Source: Daphnia pulex
Lineage: Eukaryota > Arthropoda > Branchiopoda > Diplostraca > Daphniidae
Assembly: GCF_021134715.1 (NCBI RefSeq)
Contig: NC_060018.1
Span: 7,023,501-7,087,500, forward strand
Reading direction: 5' to 3'
DNA: 64,000 nucleotides
In this document: one piece after another, positions 1-10,881 of the stretch
How the letters are laid out: each line of letters begins with the position of its first letter
How positions within the stretch are numbered: position 1 is the stretch's first letter
Position numbers and translations under genes: made by a program
The notes under the pieces: generated by a model
The model's input: only the letters and a program-made list of their open reading frames with translations
Told to the model about the DNA's origin: nothing
Database searches by the model: none

Positions 1-75
1 GTATAGTACAAGTGATTTCTAAATTGTAGATATTCATCATTTTCAAGAATAAAATGTTTTTTTTTTCTTTTTCAG

Positions 76-1095
76 ATGCAAGGCGATTTCTGAATCTGAC
101 AAAGAGCTACTTTCCTGATGCTGTTCTCTCCGTTGGATGGACAACCAGGTTTATTTCTTCGAATTTATTATTTATTTTTTTTTCTAGTTCCACTTAATCG
201 TCACGCTAACTTTCCTTTCGCCTAAAAGGTATGGTCCTGATGTGTCTTCATGGCCGCTGCAGATCATCAACGAAGGTTCGTACACAATGAACCACATGAT
301 CCAACTGCGTGATGCTCTCAGAGCGGCTCAAATCCGCCAGCCGGTGACCTTTCCCATTCGGGCTGGTTTATGTACCACGCCAGAGTCTCAGCGCAGCATT
401 ATATGGTTACTGGAACAGGTACGCGACACTATATCCAATTCGATATAACAATATTTTTTAAAGCTGAATTTGACTTCTAACAATCAAACGTGGTCTTGCA
501 TTTTAATATTGTGACTTGGTGCATGCAACGCATATTTGTATATGGCTATCTATAGTAGCTTTCAGTCACGGCCAAGCTGCCCATAAGGTTAGTGGGGCAA
601 CATATGAGATGAATACCGTACATGCATAGTAATCATCATGAAATCCTGCCAAACTCTAACTTTCTCTCTAACGTGATTTGAAATAAGCCAGCCAAAGGGA
701 AAGGATAATCTGATCCAAGGCAGCTAGTGCGTACCTATACTACCGTACCCTGTCCCAGTTCTTTTGTTTTGATTTCGATGGCAATCAGCACATCATTTCT
801 TTTACCGCTTTCTCTGTTCTTGAGTTTAAACCTGATTATGCCAAAGTGATTACATATTAAATGTTAAATCACGCGAAAAATGTAAATTTCTCATTTCGAC
901 GAATATGGTATGATGAGATAACGAGTCCTTTTATAGGTTGAAGACAGCACGCTGACCATTTGGAGTGGACCGTTCGACACTGTCGACGTGCCCGGACTAA
1001 TGAAACTCATTAAACACGTTGGCACGAAAAGAATTTACATCGACGTCTCCAGCGGCCTCCTCTGTGAAATTCAGCATTTCAACGATCGTTATTAG
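76..1095 (+). CDS. FAM151/menorin family protein, 3' part
   Basis: Three exons join in frame: 76-148, 229-418 and 937-1095, each with AG/GT borders, ending at TAG 1093-1095. The 5' part lies outside the window. The translation carries the family's VGWTT segment, then WPLQIINEG, FPIRAGL and a C-terminal stretch with TIWSGPFD and RIYIDVSSG. FAM151/menorin proteins are extracellular or membrane-linked proteins with a phosphodiesterase-like barrel; the C. elegans member acts in dendrite patterning and the vertebrate ones in retina and kidney. The substrate is unknown. About 140 residues are visible. An AATAAA signal lies at 1283-1288. The family call is from recognition of conserved blocks; the choice between FAM151A-like and B-like is not supported here. 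Confidence 0.75.
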
Positions 1096-1623
1096 CTTGT
1101 CATCGTGGCTAAATAGGAAAAGCTTTTGCATTATGCAATCGCCTCTAAGAAAAAAATAGAGTCAAGTCTGAGCTGCGCAACGACTTGCCAATGTAGAGCC
1201 TACCTTGCCGTGCAATAAGCTTTATAATCGTGTTGTAATGAAACGTCTGTAAGAACACCGCCAGTTCGCCTTGCGATTTTATAATAAATGTCGTTTTGTG
1301 GCATTTAACAAAGCCACAACTTTTTGAAAATCTCTTGTGCTTTTCTTTTTATACGATTAATAATTATCAATGGTCTTTTGGTGAATTAAGATTTTTTTTT
1401 ACATTTCCGGTATATAAATGATTCGATTCAAACCGACGTACCGGTACTCAAAATGTTGACGTTGCATAAACTTTATTCAACACATCAAATTACTCGTGGA
1501 GGAACTTAAAACGCAACTCAGAGTAGGCCTACTTTAATTTCTTGACTATGTTGGGAAACTTGTTGGAAACCTTTTTGAATTCTATAAATTCTATCTATAT
1601 AAACGCCCGTAGCCAAAAGTCCC
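1096..1623. other. 3' UTR and spacer between FAM151 and RAB34
   Basis: AT-rich sequence with the FAM151 polyadenylation signal at 1283-1288. I see no further coding potential. Confidence 0.5.
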
Positions 1624-1636
1624 GTTGCTAGGCAAC
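1624..1636. promoter_or_regulatory. X-box (RFX site) upstream of RAB34
   Basis: GTTGCTAGGCAAC is a perfect inverted repeat of two 6-bp RFX half-sites around one central base. It lies 337 bp upstream of the RAB34 start codon. A candidate 5' UTR donor (GTAAGT near 1858) and an acceptor just before the ATG suggest a non-coding first exon, which would place the box close to the transcription start. RFX factors drive ciliary genes in animals. Confidence 0.6.
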
Positions 1637-1972
1637 ATCGAGCGTGCGAGTTATCACAACATTGCCACCCAACCCTTAGTCACCATACTGCAGCTGAACA
1701 ATTTTCAAACTTTATTCGGTTCCCAACTTCCCAACAAGACTTTTTCTTTGGTTTCTTTGGTTCAACGAAACATATTGACGTGCTCATATTCTCAATCATT
1801 TTTGACGTCATCTCTTCCAAGTTTTAATGCGTCAGTCTCGATCTGCTACTCTAAAAGTAAGTTAAAAGTACAAAATAAAAAGAAAGAATCAATTCTATCT
1901 TTTGAATAAAATGTACTAATGTATCTTATTAATCTGACTGTCAAGTAATTTAAACTTTAACTAAAAAAAAAG

Positions 1973-3227
1973 ATGCTGCTAGATAAAGCTCCCAATGACC
2001 GACAAATCTTCAAGCTTCCGCCCGCCTATTTGCCATCATGTACGCCTTATTCAGGACCCGATTTCCGCCCAGAAGTGAAATCCGCATGCATTTCCAATCG
2101 GTTGATAACCACGGGCTTGAAAATATCCAAAGTAATTGTTTTAGGAAATGTGGCAGTGGGAAAATCTTGTCTCGTTAATCGGTATTTAACCAAAAATTTT
2201 TTATTTTAAATTTGTTTGAGGATCGTAAAAATCACCATGTTTATTGTCATTCTTAGATTCTGTCACAGCGTTTTCGACCAAAATTACAAGGCAACAATAG
2301 GAGTCGATTTTGAAGTGGAAAGATTTGATGTTCTACAAGTGCCGTTTAATTTACAAATGTAAGCTCGCGCTTGTTTATCTACGGTGTTATTTTGTAAAGT
2401 TTTACAATAAGCGATTCTCTATTTTAGATGGGACACTGCTGGGCAAGAGAGGTTTAAATGCATCGCTTCTTCGTATTATCGTGGCGCTCACGGTAAATCT
2501 CTCGACATTTAACGTCACAGACGTATAATTTTTGTTTTTTCTTTCTTTTGATTTCTGCTTAGCAATTGTTGTTGTATTCGATCTGACCAATCTGTATTCG
2601 CTGTCATCTTGCCCGGCTTGGTTGGAAGATGCGCTGAAGGCTAATACGGTTCGTCCTCTCGTGTTTTTGGTCGGGACCAAAAGGGATTTGCTGGTAAGAT
2701 ATAGCCACTGCTTTAGTTATTGATTTTTTTTCGCCGCTCACTAAAAAGTATATTAATACAGTCTCATCACGTTTCATCTTCTCGTTATTATTTGATTTTC
2801 CCAATGTAGTCGGAAGCTGCCTACAAGCACGTAGAAGAACAGGCGACACGAATGGCTCGTGCGCTGCAAGCAGAATACTGGGTAAGTTAAGTTTCAATAA
2901 AATAATTCTAATTCGCAACTATATTTAGAATTATTTTGTATTTAGTGCGTTTCATCAAAATTGGGATTGAATGTTGATCGATTTTTCAATCGAATTGCTG
3001 CGTTGACTTTCAACATATCAGTGCTACAAGAGTGTCAAGAAATTGGCCCGTCAAAAGAAATTGGCAGTGGTCTCGTTAGTAAGTCCAAATAATTAATACA
3101 AATTGCCTTAATCTATCAAAAATTAAAAATAATACGCTATTGTTATTTCGTTTTAGCTCTTAGGAGAAATGAAGAGGTTAAAAGCGGCACCGAGAAAAAA
3201 AAGCGGTTGAAAAATGATTGTTGCTGA
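1973..3227 (+). CDS. RAB34: Rab GTPase of the RAB34/RAB36 type
   Basis: Seven exons join without frame break: 1973-2181, 2257-2358, 2428-2492, 2563-2693, 2810-2881, 2946-3078, 3157-3227. They give 260 residues. A 50-residue N-terminal extension precedes the G domain, as in RAB34/36. Visible motifs are the P-loop GNVAVGKS at about 58-65, switch I with [19 protein letters not shown], and a G4 box GTKRD instead of NKxD, a deviation this subfamily shares. The protein ends in two cysteines after a basic tail, fitting double geranylgeranylation. RAB34 acts at Golgi-derived vesicles and in early ciliogenesis. The start is the first ATG after an acceptor-like AG. An AATAAA lies at 3332-3337. Confidence 0.88.
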
Positions 3228-3421
3228 AGTGTTGAAAAATCGACGACAATTTTATAAATTGAAAATTAATTAGAAAACAAAACAAAAGAAATCGGCACGA
3301 TACGTATTTTTTGTAAGTTTTGTGTGAGTGAAATAAACATGATGTATCGTGACTTGCGTGGAATATATTTGTTTGTTTATTGTATTTGTAACTGGTTTCG
3401 AATACGCCGGGTCTACAATCC

Positions 3422-3435
3422 GTTACTATGGTAAC
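3422..3435. promoter_or_regulatory. X-box (RFX site) upstream of TULP
   Basis: GTTACTATGGTAAC is a 14-bp palindrome matching the classical RFX X-box: two half-sites around AT. It lies about 200 bp after the RAB34 stop and 610 bp before the TULP start codon, so it most plausibly serves TULP, with a 5' UTR intron in between. No other gene start is visible near it. Confidence 0.65.
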
Positions 3436-4045
3436 GGTAGCCGATCCACAACAGTTCTTTCCTCTCTCAAGTTTTCTTAGAGCACAAAAGCATTCGTGTT
3501 TCGTTTTCGTAACGAATAGGTATGTACACCTGCTGCCTTGTTGCAGTACTCTCTTTTTCTGTTGGAATATTCAATCACGCCACCGTATGAATAAGGTAAA
3601 TATGGCGCAAGATGTGCAATGCACTTTCTCATTCGATTTCTTTAGACCTCTCCAAAGAATTGCATATTGTCTGTCGTGTTCGCTTTTTCTTCAAGCACTG
3701 CAGTTATTGATAGTGATTAGTTTAAATTGATTCAAAAAGGAAACATGGTTTTCATTTGGTTTAATTGTTTCATTACATCATTTACACTTTTTTGATACCA
3801 CCTAAACCTTAATAACCACAAAAGATGTGCTCTGCTATTATTCCCATCCCTTTGAATCCAGGTTACCTAGGAAACAGTAAAGAAAACATTACACTATTAC
3901 ACTAAATTAAGGTAGCTTGATAATGTGATTAGCTTTTCATCTGAAACAGTATATTGTGTCACTAAATAGATATTCCCTGCGAACTAAATTCTTAGTAAAA
4001 CTACCTTAATTTAACCAAACCTTCATATTTATTGATGGTGAAGTA

Positions 4046-5832
4046 ATGGAAAAGCCTGATATGATGGAAGCCTCTTCATCTAATAGCACGGCATGGAGAC
4101 AGAAGAAGTTAGATCAGCAGGTAAAACACCATACAACATTGTAAATCTTCATTTCTAAATATGTTTATTTGTAGCGCCAATTGGTGGAGCAAAGACAAAA
4201 AGCAAAACGTCAGCAGCCAGCACTGATTCATGCATCACAGCTCCGGCCTCTATCCAGCAGATCTGCAAGATCTGGAAAATCAAATACAGGTCACTAGTAT
4301 ATAGATACCAATAAGTGCTCCAGCAGTTTCTAATTTTCTTTTGTCATGCAGATATTGATGATCACAATTCAAGTGTATTAACTGCCGTCCAAGTGCTACC
4401 TGTTGTTGGTCAGTCATCAGATTATGATGATGATCAGACAACTGCGGTACCACCCATGGATTCTAACAAATTAGCTAGCCAATTTCGAAGTTTTAGTTTA
4501 TCACCTGTTTCAGCCGACATTTCAGAGCCTGAAACTGAAACAGAAGAGGACCAAGAATCTAGACCTTACCTTCGTAAGGAACCACACAAAGAGAAAAAAC
4601 GACCACGTCCGCTTTCTACGCCCATTGAAAGCAACAATTCTCCATCTCATGTAATTGTGTTTTTTTTATTGGCCTGACAAACTTTGATATAAAATCGAAA
4701 TAATTATAATATAATTTCAAAAACTTTATTTTTCAATAGGATCATTTAAATTATAGACAAGGCTCCGGCATTATAAGTGGATCTTCACAACTTAACGATA
4801 TTCAGGAGAATTTGGACCAATTTGTTTTCAAGGCTGCTCCCAAAGAATCTCAGATGAAATGCCGCATTACTCGTGATCGGAAGGGAATGGATCGCGGGCT
4901 GTATCCAACTTATTTTCTACACCTTGAACGCGAAGATGGCAAAAAGATTTTTCTTCTTGCTGGACGGAAACGAAAGAAAAGCGCAACAAGCAATTACATA
5001 ATATCGACAGATCCAACCGATCTCTCTCGTGGTGGAGAAGCGTTTGCAGCCAAACTTCGTTCAAATGTTTTCGGCACTCATTTCACCCTCTACGATGACG
5101 GACACAAATACAGTAGTCGCCAAGAACTTGCCGCAATTATCTATGTAAGGAATCTGACATGTATAGTCGTTTTTTAACTTTCACTTATGACTTTATTTTT
5201 TACCCAATAGGATACTAACGTACTTGGATTCAAGGGTCCAAGAAAAATGACCATTATTATTCCAGCTATGTCCATCGAGCAGCAGCGTGTTGATATTTGT
5301 CCTTCAGTAGAGCATGAAGGGATTATTGGTAAGTCAGATTTTCGTGCATTGCTTTGAAATTACTTGTACTTTCAATATTTGTTTTGTCTTTTATATGATT
5401 TTATTTATGTGAGTACAAAACTCACAAAAAAGTGCTTGGCCTCGTCTTGTTTTTATTAATGTCGTTGACTTGATATTTTGTGATAGATCGGTGGAAGCGA
5501 AAGATGAGTGATGACCTTCTGCAGCTTCACAACAAAACCCCTGTATGGAACGACGATACTCAGTCATATGTGCTCAACTTTCATGGACGAGTTACTCAGG
5601 CGTCGGTGAAGAATTTCCAGCTGGTCCATGAGGACGATGGTATTGAACTTAAAATATGGAAATTGAATTATTCTAATCTTGTTCAAACTCATTTACAGCT
5701 GATTACATCGTAATGCAATTCGGTCGTGTGGCGGAAGACGTTTTTACCATGGATTTCCGCTATCCAATGTGCGCCGTGCAAGCCTTCGCCGTTGCACTGA
5801 GCAGTTTTGATGGCAAACTGGCGTGCGAGTGA
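4046..5832 (+). CDS. TULP3: Tubby-like protein (TULP3-like)
   Basis: Seven exons: 4046-4120, 4175-4289, 4352-4650, 4740-5144, 5211-5328, 5487-5639 and 5699-5832. They give 432 residues. Residues about 16-45 form a basic helix ([20 protein letters not shown]) like the IFT-A-binding segment of TULP3. A disordered acidic and Ser-rich middle follows. The tubby beta-barrel runs from about 188 to the end, with the basic phosphoinositide-binding patch RKRKKS, the FHGRV block, [12 protein letters not shown] and the invariant C-terminus KLACE. Tubby/TULP proteins link membrane phosphoinositides to IFT-A and carry receptors into cilia. An in-frame stop upstream supports the chosen ATG. The TULP3 versus tubby assignment rests mainly on the N-terminal helix. 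Confidence 0.88.
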
Positions 5833-6190
5833 TCGTCAGATTTATCATTTGTATTGCGAAAAGAGAGATCAGTGATTTCATTTTCCAAGTACATTAATTC
5901 TAGTCATTAACCCATTGTTGAATTGATGCACTTTTATTTTTCCCCGCCTTGCACTTTCGACTTTTGACAATCTTTTTGAAAGTAATTATAATACAAAGGC
6001 AGAGCAAATTGAATCATGTGTTACAAAGTAAATACATTGCCGCTACCCGTTAGGTGTATGCCCATACATCTAATGTGATTTTATAAAGTTTATCGTCAAT
6101 AAATTGGGCAAAGGTACAGACTCGTAGAAACCACATATAAATCTCGAAAATAACAGAAAGAAACCAAGAGGACAGGAAACTTTTGGTGAC
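5833..6190. other. Convergent 3' ends of TULP and the DELE1-like gene
   Basis: AT-rich intergenic sequence between two converging genes, with an AATAAA on the plus strand at 6098-6103. No coding potential is seen. Confidence 0.5.
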
Positions 6191-7762
6191 TTAATCTCCA
6201 AAGTAAAAATTTACCGAGCCCTTCTTAAATTCGAAGTTGATTATTTCAGATTTATCGTTTACATGGCAACAATTGAAGCTGTGGGGCTCACTAAAGGCTT
6301 TGCGAATAGATAGTTCGTGTTTACTAACTTCACAGTGAAAATTTTTCTCGTCGGATCGAGCTGGTAATATGGTTGTGACATTTTCCACATCTTGATTAGC
6401 TAGCTCAATAATGAGGATGTTAAGGGCAGAACGAGCTTCTTCTAAGCCGTGATTAGCAGCTTGACGTAAATGGGAAAAGGCGTCGGAGAGATCACTCTCT
6501 TTTGACTTTTCATTGTTCAAGTAACGTCGGTAAAGCAGCAAACCTAAGTTATATTGTGCAGCTGGATGATTTTTTCTGGCTGCTTCCTCATAATATGTGA
6601 ATGCCTGTGAAAGTGACATACAGTTCAAATAGATTACAAATTTAAGATGCATAATCTGTGCTGAAATACCTTCTCTACATTTTGGGAAGTACCTATGCCT
6701 TGTTCATAGCAGATGCCTAAATTGTATGCTCCCTTGACACTGCCCAATCTCCTAGATTCTAGAAAACAATTAAATGCTTCTTTCTGGTAAGCGGAAAAAC
6801 GGTCGGTTTTAGAAATCTTGATTAGATGGTCATACTCTGACAATTCTTTCTTCTTGGCTGAGTTTAAAAGTTCTACTCCCACTGAGTTTTGCCATTCAGC
6901 TAAGCCAAGATTGTTACTTGTTTCAAGATTTTTCAACATCTCTTCCATGGTCTACATGTATAAACAACGCCAGTTAAAGATTATTCAGCTTAAAGATAAA
7001 AATATAAGCAGATATTACCTCATGGATTTCTTCTGAAAGAGATGGAACATGAGAAGTTGTGGCATTAACATATTTGTCAGAAGCCTCAATTGTAGTGTTT
7101 TTGGCAAGGACATCAGTGTATGACGCATTGGACTTTGGGGGTGCATCATTTATTGATAGCCTAACTCCTGTATTTATTGAAGGTAAGGCTCTGATTGATA
7201 GCAATCTCACCAAAATTGCTGAATAATCAACATGAGATAGTCTGCTTTGTTTTTGCTTGAATCGTCCACACTCCCAGCCCAAGGCAACAGCTGAACTCTA
7301 CATACAAGTTTTGCATGATATTAGCTTTATATGTTGTAAACAATTTTCACAAGAAACACTCAATTAAAATAAGAATTATTAAGTTTGTTCTTACCAAGCC
7401 ACATATTTCAAGAAATATTGATTTTGTCAGGTTCCACTTGAAATAAGGCCTTCGGTAATTATTGGAGTCTGCAGACTTCTGTTCACACCCAAGAGAATGT
7501 TCATCTTTAGTTGATGTTGCAACATTTAATGTCTCTTGATTAGGGCTGATGCAGGAATTCCGACCCTCGTTATCCGATAACGAAGGAATGGAACAACAGT
7601 TGATGTTTGTTGCCTCAACATTTGCAGAACTTCCGACATATAACTGTCGGAAATCTACAGGATATGAAGGGTTTTGTTATTAATCTGGTGTCCGTAGATG
7701 CAATTATTTTTTATATTATATTTTTACTCGCCTTTACAGAAATTTTTCCAAAGCCTTAACAT
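6191..7762 (-). CDS. DELE1: Sel1-repeat protein resembling DELE1
   Basis: Five minus-strand exons join in frame: 7738-7762, 7395-7654, 7019-7297, 6670-6951, 6191-6604. They give 419 residues. The N-terminus MLRLWKNF is basic and hydrophobic, like a mitochondrial targeting start. Residues about 90-190 are low complexity. From about 240 there are Sel1/TPR-like helical pairs, including YNLGICYEQGIGTSQNVEKA and AAQYNLGLLLYRR, then a charged tail. DELE1 is a mitochondrial stress sensor that, once cleaved, activates the HRI kinase and the integrated stress response. The repeat order and the position after a long leader match that family, but Sel1 proteins are diverse, so the specific name is tentative. 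The first 25-nt exon is inferred from a GTAAAG donor. Confidence 0.55.
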
Positions 7763-7952
7763 GTTAAATTTAACATAGTGATCATATTTACTTCATAATA
7801 ATGAAAAACTGTCTAGTTATAAAATCACGGACTGTTTTTTTTCACATATGTTTTTTTAGTCTGCTTTAGGTAGTGCCGTAGTGGCGTTGCCGACTTGCCG
7901 GTATCTTTTCTTTCTTTTAAATTTTTCTTTCCTCAAAAAAAAAATTCCGGCA
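7763..7952. promoter_or_regulatory. Shared divergent promoter region
   Basis: The DELE1-like start codon and the next plus-strand start codon are 190 bp apart and point away from each other, so both promoters must lie here or overlap. I see no clear TATA box. Confidence 0.45.
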
Positions 7953-9140
7953 ATGTCGCTTGTTTATAAAAACAAACAACAACCAGTCTCAGCAACAAAG
8001 AGTCAGTCACACTCACAAGTCAACAACAACAAACCCAGAATCCTACGACTACGAGCTACGAGAATATCAGAAATACTAAAAGGGCAGCTCACAGCTGGAA
8101 AAATGCATATCTCCAATGGGGAAATCTTACCTACTAAAACTAGAGCTATACAGTGTGAAATTTTGACTCGAAAGTGTCTTAGTAACAATAGTGTTAGTGC
8201 ACACTCGATGAAGGTATAATTGATATTTATTTCCAATTGATTTGTAGGAACATAATTTACCAGAGTTGTTTTCTTTTTTTCCCAGTTTGTTAGTCAGAGA
8301 AGTCTGCAGAAAGCAGTGGATAATGCCAAATACGATCTTGATTACATGCTCAGTCAATCTTCACACTCAAATCATGCTTCAGAAACTTCCAAACATCTTA
8401 TGAAAATGAAGAATACAAGAGCAATGCTCAGCAGTTCTTCAAGTCAAAACAGCTATGCAGTCGAAACAAATAATCATGTTAGAAGACAAGATAATATTCT
8501 TGATTCTGAAGAAATTATATTTTCTGGAGAAAGCAGAGGCACTCAATCAAAAGTGCACATTCCAGAGAACAGGATTTCAATTTCTGACAATTTGAGCCAA
8601 AATGGAAATAGGGATGAAATGTCAAACAAAGAGCATTTGAGTGAAGATGATCTCAAGTGGCTTGGAAAAAATTACAGTATTAATAGTAGTGGAAAAGCTA
8701 TTTTCAAAAACATGAAATCCAAACTTGATTTTGAAACCAGAAGTGAAAGAGTTATTCCTCCATTACTTAGGAAATCTGAGGGAAATGAAAGTAGCATTCA
8801 TAAAACAGCTACTGATTTAATAAACCGTGTTCAAGTACGCGAACAACAGTTGTGGAGACAGTTGGCAGAAATGTCTCTTACTTCTGTTCCATCTTCTAGT
8901 TCTTCTGCAGGGAAAGATTTATCTTTAGAGAGCTACAGACCACCATTAAATTATTTATCAGAAGAAAAAATTGCGGTTAAGGATATTTTAGACTTACAGA
9001 ACTGCACTGAGATATCCTCGACTTCCTTGAACAACAGAATTCCTACTAGTACAGAAAACATAGTTTCTTTGCTAGGTGAAGAATGGCTTAACAATCTTTT
9101 AAGAGCCGAATTGGGAATATCAGAAGATGAGCGAAGATGA
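7953..9140 (+). CDS. Unknown Ser-rich two-exon protein
   Basis: Exon 1 (7953-8213) joins exon 2 (8286-9140) in phase 0, giving 371 residues. I do not recognise the family. The N-terminus is rich in Lys, Gln and Asn with a basic block (PRILRLRATRISEILKGQL). The centre is rich in Ser, Asn and Glu and predicted disordered. Near the C-terminus there is a helical stretch NRVQVREQQLWRQLAEM and a final helix SLLGEEWLNNLLRAELG. The two helices amid disorder suggest a scaffold or adaptor with short binding motifs. It shares a 190-bp divergent promoter region with the DELE1-like gene. ATG 7953 is chosen because the open frame upstream has no other ATG. Confidence 0.65.
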
Positions 9141-9431
9141 GTGTATTTATCATTAGGTTGATGCATTTCTGCTGAATTTCTAAATCAATTTTTTTTCTCT
9201 ATTGTGTTTTTATAAAAATGCTGTGACCTCACCCTGTATTAGAATCAGCGTCTATTAAACAATGTGTCTGCGCTTTTACTGTATAAGAAACCGTTTTTGA
9301 AATACAATTTTTAATTTCCCAACCATGAGTACCGGTACCTTTATTATGTATTCTTTCACTGTGGGATATTTTAATTTTAATATAGGATTTCAACTACGTT
9401 TTTGGTGATGGCAGATGCGATTATTAGAACC
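9141..9431. other. 3' flank of the unknown gene
   Basis: AT-rich, no coding potential. It ends at the 7-bp sequence TTAGAAC (9425-9431), which forms the left target duplication of the adjacent element. Confidence 0.5.
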
Positions 9432-10865
9432 ACGATGTATCAGGAGAGGTGGGCAAACGCGGGAGGAAGAAACTGTGCCAACTTTCGGTAATCATTCTCA
9501 CTTCTGCCGCTAGGTTCTCTAGTGTTAGTGGCCCTGGAATTTGGCGCGAAGTTTAACCATTGTGGATAAACGCATCGTAGTTTAAGCCTTTAAGGGTGTT
9601 TCAGTTCAGTAAAAATAAAATTATCACCATGCTAGTCTGTAATAACGTAAAATAATTTACAATTTATTTTTTTTTAAAGAATAATTGTTAATTCTTGATT
9701 GTTTTTTTCGCTTATGAAATGTAACAAGAAAAAAAATTCAATAAAAATTACGATTTTTCACAATTTGGACAATTTTCTTGACTTGTGTTGCATCTTCGTT
9801 GTAAACATCGCAATCACGAATCAGGAAGCCAACGCCAAGACGGAGGAAGTTTAGCGTCACTAGGATCACAAATGATGGTTTCAATTGTTTCAATAATTGT
9901 TGAATCATCACAGTCCATGGCTGTGATAACTTCGGCAGTGTCTGCAGTATGTTTCCCGTCAGAAATGTCAGAAGTGATGTTTTCTTCATGTTGGGTTTCT
10001 ATAGAAGTGTCAGGAGTGATGTTTTCTTCACGTTGGGTTTCGACAGAAGTGTCAGAAGTGATGTTTTCTTCATGTTGGGTATCGACAAAATTTTCAACTC
10101 CTGTTTCTGGGGTTTTGTGTTCAAGACTATTCTCTCCAGGAAGAGTGACTTCAGCACTGTTTACATCAGATGTTGTTCGATCATCAAGTTTCTCTTCTGG
10201 TTGTTTATGGCATCCATTGTTTGATAATGGAGAGGTTGTTTGTTTACGATACTTTTTGTTTGGGGCTACCCCATCTTTGTAACCTGCATAATTTAAAATA
10301 AGTTCATGAATAATACAGGAATTATTTATAAAGCGTAACTTACCAAGAAAATGGGTTGGTATGGCATCATATCTCTCATTACCCAGCAACTCAATGAGGC
10401 CCCACCATTTACAGAGTTCTTGATGATGAATTCTTCTTTAAAATGTCTAGAACACACATGATCTTTTATAGAAAATTTTCTGTCACTTCTTTCCATTTTT
10501 TTCCCCCATAAAATGAATTGCCTTTCTTCTTTGGGTGGTTTAAATACCTTGGCATCATTTTCTTTTGCTGATTTGTATCCCGTAGAACATCCAACCACGA
10601 AACACTTCACCATTTCACCACACGATTTATCAAAAACACATCACCACAACTTAAAGATTGAAATTATAAAATGAAAAAACGAAATGGAATCTAAAAATCT
10701 ACTATCAACAATGGCAGACGCTTCACGTCAGAGAATTCGCGCCAAATTCCAGGGCCACTAACACTAGAGAACCTAGCGGCAGAAGTGTAAACAATTTCAG
10801 AAAGTTGGCACAGATTTCAGAGGGGGCGCCCTACTGCGTTTGCCCACCTCTCCTGATACATCGTG
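9432..10865. mobile_element. THAP-carrying DNA transposon with long TIRs
   Basis: The element begins CACGATGTATCAGGAGAGG and ends with its reverse complement. The TIRs are 9432-9550 and 10736-10865, about 120-130 bp, with a few differences and one internal indel. TTAGAAC flanks both ends (9425-9431 and 10866-10872) and is the likely target-site duplication. The inside encodes a minus-strand THAP protein but no transposase catalytic core, so it is probably non-autonomous. THAP domain plus a 7-8-bp duplication fit the P-element superfamily. Confidence 0.75.
9814..10613 (-). pseudogene. THAP-domain protein in the TIR element, frameshifted
   Basis: Exon 1 (10344-10613) opens with MVKCFVVGC and carries the THAP zinc module: C-x4-C near the start, the conserved Pro and Trp, then CSRHF (the C-x2-H pair). 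The closing AVPTxF-like motif, here YDAIPTHF, is in another reading frame, so one base has been gained or lost near 10395-10405. Exon 2 (9814-10283) continues in the second frame. It contains three 14-residue repeats of the type ETQHEENITSDTS at about 9970-10095, in an acidic Thr-rich tail. THAP is the DNA-binding domain of P-like transposases and derived host factors. No RNase H-like catalytic part follows. The frame break argues for decay, though a sequence error is possible. Confidence 0.65.
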
Positions 10866-10881
10866 TTAGAACGTTTCTTTC

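Noticed and set aside
1625..1909. Open frame overlapping the X-box
   Set aside because: No ATG at its start, no family resemblance, and it covers the RAB34 promoter and probable 5' UTR.
3428..3730. Open frame starting in the second X-box
   Set aside because: Low-complexity translation with no homology signal. It lies in the likely TULP 5' region.
9785..10282. Plus-strand Val/Ser-rich open frame
   Set aside because: Mirror of the repeat-bearing THAP exon on the minus strand.
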